NCBI RefSeq assembly: GCF_020005365.1
Contig: NZ_JACNML010000001.1
Span: 124,001-188,000, forward strand
Direction of reading: 5' to 3'
Source: Kangiella shandongensis
GTDB taxonomy: Bacteria; Pseudomonadota; Gammaproteobacteria; Enterobacterales; Kangiellaceae
DNA length: 64,000 nucleotides
Shown here: in pieces, positions 57,323 to 64,000 of the stretch
Layout of the letters: each line of letters starts with the position of its first letter
Position numbering within the stretch: the stretch's first letter is position 1
The notes under the pieces: generated by a model
Databases searched by the model: none
Seen by the model: only the letters and a program-made list of their open reading frames with translations
What the model was told of the DNA's origin: nothing
Made by a program: the position numbers and the translations under genes

Positions 57323-58914
57323 AGAAGCACATCCTATTGAGCACTGTCTGCTTATGCATGACAGGCGCTTACATTTCTCAGGAAACGGCGGCTTCCAGTC
57401 ACCGCGAGGCTCCCAATATCACGCGGTATCCAACTCTAGACTCCACCGATTTCTATGTATTCAACAGCTACGAAAGCGGCCGCTCAGGCTATGTTACCCT
57501 GATCGCAAACTACGTTCCACTTCAGGACGCTTACGGTGGGCCCAACTACTTTGCGCTGGATACTGCTGCCGATTATAACATCCATATCGACAGCGATGGT
57601 GATGCGGTTGAAGATTTAACCTTCCAGTTTAACTTCGATAATAACTTAGCCGCTGATGGCGCTGGTATTCAGCTTGCCATTGGCCCAGACGGCGCTCAGA
57701 AGCAGATCGCTATTCCACTGAAAAATGCTGGCGGGATCGCTGCCGGAGACAATTCGGCACTGAACTTTACCGAACAATATACTTTAAACCTGGTGCAAGG
57801 TCCCGTACGTTCCGGTTCCAGTTCGACAATTACCGGTTCCGGTGGCGAAACGACCTTCACTAAACCCTGGGATTATATCGGTGACAAAACCTTTGGCTCG
57901 ACATCGGCGTATCAAGATTACGCTAACCAGTACATTTATAACATCAGCGTACCAGGATGCTCAGCCGATGGTAGGGTTTTTGTCGGACAGCGCTCCGATG
58001 CTTTCGCTGTAAACCTGGGCGAAAGTTTTGACCTGGTCAACTATGTTCCCGTTGAAGGTGACAGTTCACCAGGCGCAGGTGATGGTGGCGGGTTCCCAGG
58101 AGGTATCACACAAGATATTGCGAACGACGACCTCCGAAATAAAAATGTCACGACCTTTGCGTTAGAACTACCTGCCAGCTGTATTGTTGGCGACGGTAAT
58201 GGCGTTATCGGTGCCTGGACAACAGCATACGTACCACAGGCTCGTATCCAGAACCCCAATGCCACTTTCGAAAAACCGGAAGTGAATGGTGGTGCTAAAG
58301 TGCAAATTTCTCGTTTAAGTAATCCTTTAGTCAACGAAGTGGTTATTGGCTTACCGGATAAAGACAAGTTCTCAACTGCCACTCCAGCGGACGATGGGCA
58401 ATTTGCCGACTATGTTACCCACCCGAGCTTCCCAGAACTCTTGAATATATTGTTCAGGGACGCAGTTAATTCAACCCTGGGTACGAACTTTGAGACCATT
58501 GCTCCAACCAACTTCCCCCGAGAGGATCTGGTTGCGGCATTCCTAACGGGATTCCCAGGCGTTAATCAGCAGGCCACGGTAACCCCATCCGAAATGTTAC
58601 GCCTCAATACGGCCATCCCTGCAATTCCAGCATCACAGCAATCACCATACGGTGTGGTCGGTGATGACTTAGCGGGTTTCCCCAATGGACGACGCCCGGG
58701 TGACGATGTCGTGGATATTGCACTGCGCGTCGTTATGGGTCGCTTATGTTATGAGTTCCCGGTAAATGGTACTCCAACGAACCTCGGTTACTGCGAACCT
58801 TCTGACGCCAATGTTGGCAATGCGCCATTCACTGATGGCGCACCGCTATCCGCAACAGACCTGGATGAAAGTTTTCCTTACTTGAAAACGCCTGTTGCCG
58901 GTTCACCAAACTAA
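57319..58914 (+). CDS. DUF4331 family exported protein
   Basis: 531 residues. A signal peptide precedes SSHREAPNITRYPTLDSTDFYVF, the DUF4331 opening. An acidic loop with Asp at 91, 93, 95 and 99 (HIDSDGDAVEDLTF) looks like a Ca-binding site. The sequence is Gly/Asn/Asp rich with beta-strand character and ends in a cluster of short hydrophobic segments. AGAGGT lies 8 bases before the ATG. It is the first gene of a four-gene operon with a cadherin-like lipoprotein, a TPR protein and HupE. Function unknown. Confidence 0.9.
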   Translation: MKKHILLSTVCLCMTGAYISQETAASSHREAPNITRYPTLDSTDFYVFNSYESGRSGYVTLIANYVPLQDAYGGPNYFALDTAADYNIHIDSDGDAVEDLTFQFNFDNNLAADGAGIQLAIGPDGAQKQIAIPLKNAGGIAAGDNSALNFTEQYTLNLVQGPVRSGSSSTITGSGGETTFTKPWDYIGDKTFGSTSAYQDYANQYIYNISVPGCSADGRVFVGQRSDAFAVNLGESFDLVNYVPVEGDSSPGAGDGGGFPGGITQDIANDDLRNKNVTTFALELPASCIVGDGNGVIGAWTTAYVPQARIQNPNATFEKPEVNGGAKVQISRLSNPLVNEVVIGLPDKDKFSTATPADDGQFADYVTHPSFPELLNILFRDAVNSTLGTNFETIAPTNFPREDLVAAFLTGFPGVNQQATVTPSEMLRLNTAIPAIPASQQSPYGVVGDDLAGFPNGRRPGDDVVDIALRVVMGRLCYEFPVNGTPTNLGYCEPSDANVGNAPFTDGAPLSATDLDESFPYLKTPVAGSPN

Positions 58915-58927
58915 GGAGGAGTAACCC

Positions 58928-59431
58928 ATGAAAATAGTTAATATTTATAAACTGGCGGCGATGTCCTCGTTACTTCTATTAATTGGTTGTAGTGATGATA
59001 CGGAACCTGACATCAATCAGGCTCCGGTCACGACCAAAGCGACAGTGGTAACTGAAACGGATACTCCGGTGATGGATCAACTGCAGGCCGATGATGCCGA
59101 TGGTGACAGCCTGACTTTCAATATAGTAGCTGAGCCTCAGTCAGGTAGCGTTGAATTAGGCGTCGACGGAAATTTTACCTACACCCCAGCCAAAGAATTC
59201 ACCGGCTCCGACATCTTCACATTTGTCGCCAGTGATGGCTCTCTTAATAGCGCAGTAACTGACGTTGAGATTACGGTTAATGTGAAAGAGGAAGTGTTCA
59301 GTTCCTATAGCCGCAAATCGTACTCGAATCAAAGTAACGATGAACCATCTGGAGTGAATGGCCGTCAATTCATCTTTGATGTAACGACAACCACCACTTA
59401 TCAGGACTTGGTACAAGATGGTAATCAATAA
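58928..59431 (+). CDS. Lipoprotein with a cadherin-like/VCBS-type repeat
   Basis: 167 residues. A lipobox, LLIGCSDD (Cys about 21), follows a signal. A cadherin-like Ig domain spans about residues 30-115: TDTPVMDQLQADDADGDSLTFNIVAEPQSGSVELGVDGNFTYTPAKEFTGSDIFTFVASDGS. The DADGDSL stretch is the usual Ca site of this repeat. A C-terminal tail of about 50 residues follows. It is 13 bases after the DUF4331 gene with AGGAGG-like sequence ahead, and overlaps the TPR gene start by 14 bases. Confidence 0.85.
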   Translation: MKIVNIYKLAAMSSLLLLIGCSDDTEPDINQAPVTTKATVVTETDTPVMDQLQADDADGDSLTFNIVAEPQSGSVELGVDGNFTYTPAKEFTGSDIFTFVASDGSLNSAVTDVEITVNVKEEVFSSYSRKSYSNQSNDEPSGVNGRQFIFDVTTTTTYQDLVQDGNQ

Positions 59432-60512
59432 ACGATACCAACTGATACCAGTAGCATTGAGTTTGCTGCTGGTATCGTCTCTTTCCTTTGCTAAGCAATG
59501 GGTTCCTCAAAGCGAAGAGGAAGTCGTATTGCACTACGAGCCCAACCGTATGTCGCCGCTCACGATGACTGTTCAAAGTTCAACACAACCGAACCCACAA
59601 CGACTTCTCACAATGATGTCAAAACTCATTCAACAATCCCAGTATCCAGGGCAGAGTCACGCCCTCAACGATGCCAGTGTCATGTTAAAACGACTTGCCC
59701 CCATGATGCATTCGTTAAACAAGGAACAACAAGCCCAGTACACTATCGCAAAAGCCAATATTGCTCAGCAGTCTCATCACTTCCAACGTGCACTCGATCT
59801 ACTTAGCAACGTTAAGGACAGTAGCGAACACTACCCTCAAGCACTGCTTATCCAGTCTCGACTATTACTTATTCAGGGTAATTACCCAGCAGCCGAAAAG
59901 GCCTGTAGAAAATTGATCTCTTACCATATTCAGGCAGGAGAGCTCTGCACCATCGAAGTTAAAATCTATCAACGTTCGTCTAATACTGCTCAATCCCTGT
60001 CTATTCTCAGGGAGCGCTACACAGCGGACAACGATCCATTAACTCGCTATTTCCATCAAATACAGGGGACAAGTTTTCGCATTGAACAGAATTACCAAAA
60101 GGCAGAAGAAGCCTTTAGCTATGATTTACTCAATGCGCCATCGAGCCAATGGTATCAGTGGGCCGACATGGCCTTTGCTAACCAGCGGCCACAAAAAGTT
60201 TATCAAGCCTTAAAGGCTTTAATACCCTCCGCCGACAATAACCTCGAAGATGGGTTTATTATGCGCTTGGCTCGAGCAGAAAAAGAAATGCAGTTAGTAC
60301 CTGCAAACTATCAGAAACTAGCGCAACAGCTGGTCGAATTGCGCCAGCGCAGAAATGACAAGCTACATGCCGCTGATATTGCCTATTACTTTATTTTTAT
60401 TGCTCAAAACCCTGAACAGGCGCTGAAATGGGCTAAGCTAAACTGGCAACAAGTCAAAGAGCCCAGCGACAAGCATATCCTGCAACAAGCCAGTGCCATG
60501 AATAACAAGTGA
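59418..60512 (+). CDS. Exported TPR-repeat protein
   Basis: A 364-residue protein with signal peptide (LIPVALSLLLVSSLSFA). The rest is helical with TPR-like pairs: ALDLLSNVKDSSEHYPQALLIQSRLLLIQG, then GNYPAAEKACRKLIS, and QALKWAKLNWQQV near the end. It overlaps the lipoprotein gene by 14 bases and precedes the HupE gene. It may be a periplasmic adaptor for the operon products. Confidence 0.85.
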   Translation: MVINKRYQLIPVALSLLLVSSLSFAKQWVPQSEEEVVLHYEPNRMSPLTMTVQSSTQPNPQRLLTMMSKLIQQSQYPGQSHALNDASVMLKRLAPMMHSLNKEQQAQYTIAKANIAQQSHHFQRALDLLSNVKDSSEHYPQALLIQSRLLLIQGNYPAAEKACRKLISYHIQAGELCTIEVKIYQRSSNTAQSLSILRERYTADNDPLTRYFHQIQGTSFRIEQNYQKAEEAFSYDLLNAPSSQWYQWADMAFANQRPQKVYQALKALIPSADNNLEDGFIMRLARAEKEMQLVPANYQKLAQQLVELRQRRNDKLHAADIAYYFIFIAQNPEQALKWAKLNWQQVKEPSDKHILQQASAMNNK

Positions 60513-60520
60513 GGCTATTG

Positions 60521-61615
60521 ATGCGCCACATTGCCATACTGCTAACGCTACTATTTTGCAGCCTGCCTTTAACAGCACACCAGTTCAGTACTGCTAACTT
60601 AACCATGGAACAGGTTTCAGCAGAACATCATAAAGGGGCTATAGAATTGTCACTTAAAGATTTACAACACACACTAAAGCTCGACCCCAATCAAAATGGC
60701 GCGCTTACCTGGGGTGAAGTCATCAACTCGCACTCGTTAATCACGAGCTACTTAGATGTGCACCTGGAGGTTAACACTAAGTCCGATGAATGCGACATCC
60801 AATGGGATGAGAATATTTCTCTGACAGATAGTTACGGGGAAAGACTATTAAAACAACCGCTTCTGATACAATGTCGAGGTGACTTTAACTTACATTACAG
60901 TGCTCTGTTTGAAACAACCAATAACCATAAGCTTTTAGTTAACTGGAGCCTTGATGATGGTCAAACTCAGGCCATTATCAATAATCCAGATGCAGTATGG
61001 CGAGTTGCAGCAAGTTCAAACTCAAGCTGGGATACCCTTGTTTTTTATCTTTATCAGGGCATGATTCATATCTGGATTGGTCTTGATCATGTGCTGTTTT
61101 TACTCACACTACTGCTCCACTTTAAATGGACCAAACCAACCGCCAATCAAAAACCAACAAAGGATAACAATTTCAATTTAAAATCTCTGTTATGGTTAGT
61201 TACCGGTTTTACATTGGCACACTCAATCACGTTAACCTTAACAGCCTTAAATTTAATAACGGTCTCACCGAAATGGGCCGAGGTAGGTATTGCTATATCC
61301 GTGGCTTTTGCCGCCCTGAATGCGATAACGCACTGGATAAGGCATATCATGATGATGACGGTCGCATTTGGCTTATTGCACGGACTGGGCTTTGCCGGTG
61401 CCTTAAGCGAATTAGGCTTAAGTAAATCCCACCAAATAACCAGTATCGTTGGGTTTAATTTAGGTGTTGAGGTAGGGCAAATAGCCATTATTCTTGCAGC
61501 GACACCCATACTGTGGTTAATGTCTAAAAGGGATAGTATTTATAAAGTAACGTTACCATTGATAAGCGGCATAATTTTTATGCTCGGCCTGTACTGGGTA
61601 TGGGAACGAATTTAA
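60521..61615 (+). CDS. HupE/UreJ-type membrane protein with a periplasmic EF-hand-like loop
   Basis: A protein of about 364 residues. I start at the ATG at 60521 (MRHIAILLTLLFCSLPLTAHQFS), with GTGAGG upstream; a GTG at 60509 would overlap the TPR gene. A signal peptide is followed by a periplasmic domain with DPNQNGALTWGE at residues 55-66, which has the 1-3-5-6-8-12 residues of an EF-hand loop. The C-terminal HupE/UreJ domain has about six helices with conserved His (GMIHIWIGLDHVLFLL, LHGLGFAGAL). HupE family proteins transport nickel or cobalt, or act as metal channels. The metal is uncertain. Confidence 0.88.
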   Translation: MRHIAILLTLLFCSLPLTAHQFSTANLTMEQVSAEHHKGAIELSLKDLQHTLKLDPNQNGALTWGEVINSHSLITSYLDVHLEVNTKSDECDIQWDENISLTDSYGERLLKQPLLIQCRGDFNLHYSALFETTNNHKLLVNWSLDDGQTQAIINNPDAVWRVAASSNSSWDTLVFYLYQGMIHIWIGLDHVLFLLTLLLHFKWTKPTANQKPTKDNNFNLKSLLWLVTGFTLAHSITLTLTALNLITVSPKWAEVGIAISVAFAALNAITHWIRHIMMMTVAFGLLHGLGFAGALSELGLSKSHQITSIVGFNLGVEVGQIAIILAATPILWLMSKRDSIYKVTLPLISGIIFMLGLYWVWERI

Positions 61616-61651
61616 CACGCCGAATTTAAACAACGGAGTCAGGGAGCGAAA

Positions 61652-62125
61652 CTAACCAACGTTTTTAAAAGGAATTGACGTTTTATTCGCTTCAATACCA
61701 AGAATGCCCAGCGCCTTTTCCTCGCCGCCTTTGACCACGACATCGGCTAAGGTGTATTGATTAAGCCTTTGCAGAAAGGCACTTAAGGCCGATGCTAAAA
61801 TCGACTTTAACTCACAAACAGGCGTAATGGCACAAGCGCCTTTCGGTGAAAAGCACTCAACCAGACTGAAATCAGGTTCCAGCTCCATTACCAGCTTTCC
61901 AATATTAATATCTTCCGGTGAAACACTTAATTTCATTCCGCCTTTTTTGCCGCGTAGCGTTTCTATATAACCGATTTTATTAAGATGATGAACAACTTTC
62001 ATCAAGTGATTCTTCGAAATATCATAACTATCGGCGATATCTTTTATCGTCGTCCGTTTGTTTTTATTTAACGATAAGTAGATTAAAACTCTTAATGAAT
62101 AATCCGTATATCTCGTTATATGCAT
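61652..62125 (-). CDS. Second NsrR-type Rrf2 regulator
   Basis: 157 residues, closely related to the NsrR at 51041 (HITRYTDYSLRVLIYLSLNKNKRTTIKDIAD..., ECFSPKGACAITPVC). It retains the three Cys with the same spacing. It is monocistronic and lies next to the end of the DUF4331-HupE operon, convergent with HupE. I saw no NsrR-type palindrome upstream of it or of that operon, so its targets are unclear. It could be an NsrR duplicate with divergent DNA specificity. Confidence 0.85.
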   Translation of the reverse strand: MHITRYTDYSLRVLIYLSLNKNKRTTIKDIADSYDISKNHLMKVVHHLNKIGYIETLRGKKGGMKLSVSPEDINIGKLVMELEPDFSLVECFSPKGACAITPVCELKSILASALSAFLQRLNQYTLADVVVKGGEEKALGILGIEANKTSIPFKNVG

Positions 62126-62272
62126 AACCTAGTCCAATTACTAGCAGCCCTTAACTTGTCAGTTAAAACTGCTGTGCCCACATCAATTGTTTAACTTTTA
62201 GTCATCAGTATAACCGAAGTCTTGCAGAATCATAGTTAAGCATACAACAATTTTACATAAAGGTGACAAATG

Positions 62273-62310
62273 CAAGTCACTATAGACTTACTCAGTGCAA
62301 AAGTGACTTG
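62273..62310. repeat. Inverted repeat upstream of the second NsrR gene
   Basis: CAAGTCACT at 62273-62281 and AGTGACTTG at 62302-62310, a perfect 9-base pair with a 20-base loop. Possible operator or hairpin beside the asnB terminator. Confidence 0.45.
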
Positions 62311-62317
62311 GCAGACA

Positions 62318-62347
62318 CAAAAAAAGCCCTTCAACTGAAGAGCTTTT
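62318..62347. terminator. Terminator of the asparagine synthase gene
   Basis: AAAAGCCCTTCA / TGAAGAGCTTTT, a stem with one mismatch between A and T runs, about 20 bases past the gene stop. It may work in both directions. Confidence 0.8.
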
Positions 62348-62364
62348 CAAATGAATACAGCAAG

Positions 62365-64000
62365 CTATGCAATCCAACCCAGCTCGTATGCTTTTGCCTC
62401 AGCTTTCTTTGGAATATCCTGCTTTACAAAATGATGATGCAATAATTGCACACCAAGCACATGGTTCAAAATAGCATCCATCTGTACCTTGTGATCACGA
62501 GGTACCTTTGGATCGTCATGACTATCAATCATATTCCGTAATGCCGCATAATCAATCAAGCCAGCTTCGTTGATCTTTTCTTCATTGGCAAACTCCTCCA
62601 TTAGCTCCATCAAAGCACCCCACTTTTTCTTATCGGTGTGCGCTGGCGGTGCCATAAATGCAAACTTCTGACGTTTGTATAACGTCTCTGGTAATAAGCC
62701 TTTCATCGCTTCTTTCAAGACGTACTTTTCAACGGGTCCTTTTATTCGCATTTGAGGAGGAATATTCACAGCATATGCAGCTAAGTGATGATCAAGAAAT
62801 GGTGGGCGCGCCTCCATTGAGTTCGCCATATCCACTCGATCTCCGCCCCAGGTCAGGATTTGGCCCTCGAGCATGGTTTTAATCCACACATACTGGGCTT
62901 TATCCAGCGGGTGTCGACCTTCCAGCTGTGACTCATCAAACTGTTCGGCCATTGCTGTACCCGGATCATAATCTTTAATATTAAACTGGTGCTCTTTCGA
63001 CATCAGATTCCGCGCAAAGTTATCGCAGCCCATCCAGCTCTGAATACAGGTTGGCGTAAAACCTACTTTCTGATCGATGGCTTCCGAGTGAAATTCTTCC
63101 CTTGGCAACATCGCCCCTTTAAACAAAACATTCGACTCAGCCAGTGTGTCATGTAGTTCACTTTTAAGGTTATCCGGCAAGTCAGCCAAACCATACAGGA
63201 ACATATCTTTTCTAAAGGCCGGATAGCCCGCGAACAACTCATCGCTACCCTCGCCAGTCAGTACAACTTTATACCCCTGCTCTCGTACTTTTTGGCTCAT
63301 TAACAACTTAGCCACACCCAGCGTATTGTAGATAGTTCTTTCTGTATGCCAGATAGTACGCTCAAAATGATCATAGAGGTGCTCAGCCGATAAAGGCAGA
63401 ATTATTTGCTCTGCCTCAGTCATTTCCGCCATTTCAGTGGCAATCGGCGTTTCATCATAATCCGCATCGTCGAAGCCAATGGTAAAAGCCTTTACCGGAT
63501 CCTGACGCACGGCAGCTGATAACCCCAAAATCGAGCAGGAATCAATACCACCAGATAAATAAGCTCCCACTGGAACATCTGCGTTAAGACGCAAATGAAC
63601 GGCTTCTAGCAGTTGTTCGCGAACACCCTCGATATATTCCTCTTCTTCCTTAACTTTTAAATGTTCCTCTGCTTGTGGAAAATTAATATCCCAGTATTTA
63701 TGCTGTTCGATATGTAGCTTGCCATCTTTTCTTTGAATTTTAATCCAGTGTCCTGGCGGGACCTGATTAACCCCTTTAAAAGCAGTCGAACCAGGTACCA
63801 TCACCTGGATCAGCTGATGATACAGGCCCTCAGAATCAATCTCGCGTTTAACATCAGGATGTGCAAATAACACTTTCAACTCTGAGCCAAACACTACGCC
63901 ATGTTCTGTTTCAGTCCAGTAAAGAGGCTTAATACCGAAACGATCTCGAACCAGATACATCGTTTCTTCTTCACGATCATAAATCGAGAAAGCAAACTCT
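62365..64000 (-). CDS. asnB: Asparagine synthase (glutamine-hydrolysing), 5' end outside the window
   Basis: The frame is open to base 64000, so the N-terminus (about 90 residues with the Cys2 amidotransferase nucleophile) is missing. The visible part begins within the glutaminase domain (FSIYDREEE; DRFGIKPLYW). The synthetase domain has the ATP-pyrophosphatase motif AYLSGGIDSC at about residue 145 of the visible part. The C-terminus EKYVLKEAMKGLLPETLYKRQKFAF is typical. It makes asparagine from aspartate, ATP and glutamine. It is close to full length at about 640 residues in total. The related amidotransferases of glutaminylglutamine synthesis are a less likely alternative. Confidence 0.9.
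   Translation of the reverse strand, partial: EFAFSIYDREEETMYLVRDRFGIKPLYWTETEHGVVFGSELKVLFAHPDVKREIDSEGLYHQLIQVMVPGSTAFKGVNQVPPGHWIKIQRKDGKLHIEQHKYWDINFPQAEEHLKVKEEEEYIEGVREQLLEAVHLRLNADVPVGAYLSGGIDSCSILGLSAAVRQDPVKAFTIGFDDADYDETPIATEMAEMTEAEQIILPLSAEHLYDHFERTIWHTERTIYNTLGVAKLLMSQKVREQGYKVVLTGEGSDELFAGYPAFRKDMFLYGLADLPDNLKSELHDTLAESNVLFKGAMLPREEFHSEAIDQKVGFTPTCIQSWMGCDNFARNLMSKEHQFNIKDYDPGTAMAEQFDESQLEGRHPLDKAQYVWIKTMLEGQILTWGGDRVDMANSMEARPPFLDHHLAAYAVNIPPQMRIKGPVEKYVLKEAMKGLLPETLYKRQKFAFMAPPAHTDKKKWGALMELMEEFANEEKINEAGLIDYAALRNMIDSHDDPKVPRDHKVQMDAILNHVLGVQLLHHHFVKQDIPKKAEAKAYELGWIA

Noticed and set aside
62270-62338. 22-codon plus-strand frame (MQVTIDLLSAKVTW...) with AAAGGTGA upstream
   Set aside because: It lies over an inverted repeat and the asnB terminator, with no promoter evident. 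The ribosome-binding-like sequence is the only support.

Overview
The window looks like a chromosomal segment of a free-living, aerobic to microaerobic marine-type gammaproteobacterium. By eye the GC content is in the mid-40s (not computed). The gene order supports this class: parC-parE-cpdA-yqiB-nudF-tolC, rnfH-ratA-smpB, fimX-serB-ytjB, and efp with epmA and epmB. The large NAD-glutamate dehydrogenase, the DUF1302/DUF1329/RND cluster and the tmRNA tag ANEDNYALAA fit a Kangiella- or Oceanospirillales-like organism, but the genus is a guess. I see no tRNA, rRNA, insertion sequence, prophage or CRISPR array. There is one ssrA (tmRNA) gene.

Layout. 0-1 kb: the start of an unidentified gene and a decayed membrane-protein gene. 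1-13 kb: NAD-glutamate dehydrogenase, then an operon for an outer-membrane DUF1302 protein, a DUF1329 protein, a YCF48-like beta-propeller and an RND/MMPL exporter. 13-18 kb: a YtrA-type GntR/ABC operon, a YeiH-type permease and NudC. 18-19 kb: two tandem paralogues of unknown function. 19-22 kb: elongation factor P with its lysylation enzymes. 22-26 kb: a large PilZ-like protein and a FimX-type REC-PAS-GGDEF-EAL protein. 26-36.6 kb: serB, ytjB-like, parC, parE, cpdA, yqiB, nudF, a Pcm-like methyltransferase and tolC. 36.6-44 kb: waaA, rnfH, ratA, smpB, a LysM lipoprotein, a Ser/Thr kinase-FHA-PP2C operon and ssrA. 44-48 kb: a Fur-type iron uptake cluster. 48-56 kb: a nitrite/nitric oxide island (nirK, NirV-like, SCO; ybaN-nsrR; nnrS-ric-qNOR). 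57-61.6 kb: a DUF4331, cadherin-like lipoprotein, TPR and HupE operon. 61.6-64 kb: a second NsrR paralogue and the 3' part of an asparagine synthase gene.

How the parts work together. In the 48-56 kb island, nirK makes NO from nitrite, norB reduces NO to N2O, and nnrS and ric deal with NO damage. NsrR is encoded in the island, and I can read NsrR-type 11-1-11 palindromes plus FNR/DNR-type TGAT-N4-ATCA sites in front of the units. A similar NsrR-like element with one perfect half lies in front of the second unknown paralogue at 18.6 kb, which may tie that family to NO stress. The window also carries a c-di-GMP/type IV pilus pair (PilZ-like protein and FimX) in which the PilZ-like gene holds a nine-C tract. 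The four-gene DUF4331-HupE operon has acidic calcium-type motifs in three of its products. No single unambiguous new defence or mobile system is visible. The best leads are the unknown tandem pair, the DUF4331 operon, the kinase with a C-terminal HAMP-like segment, and the decayed gene at the left end.
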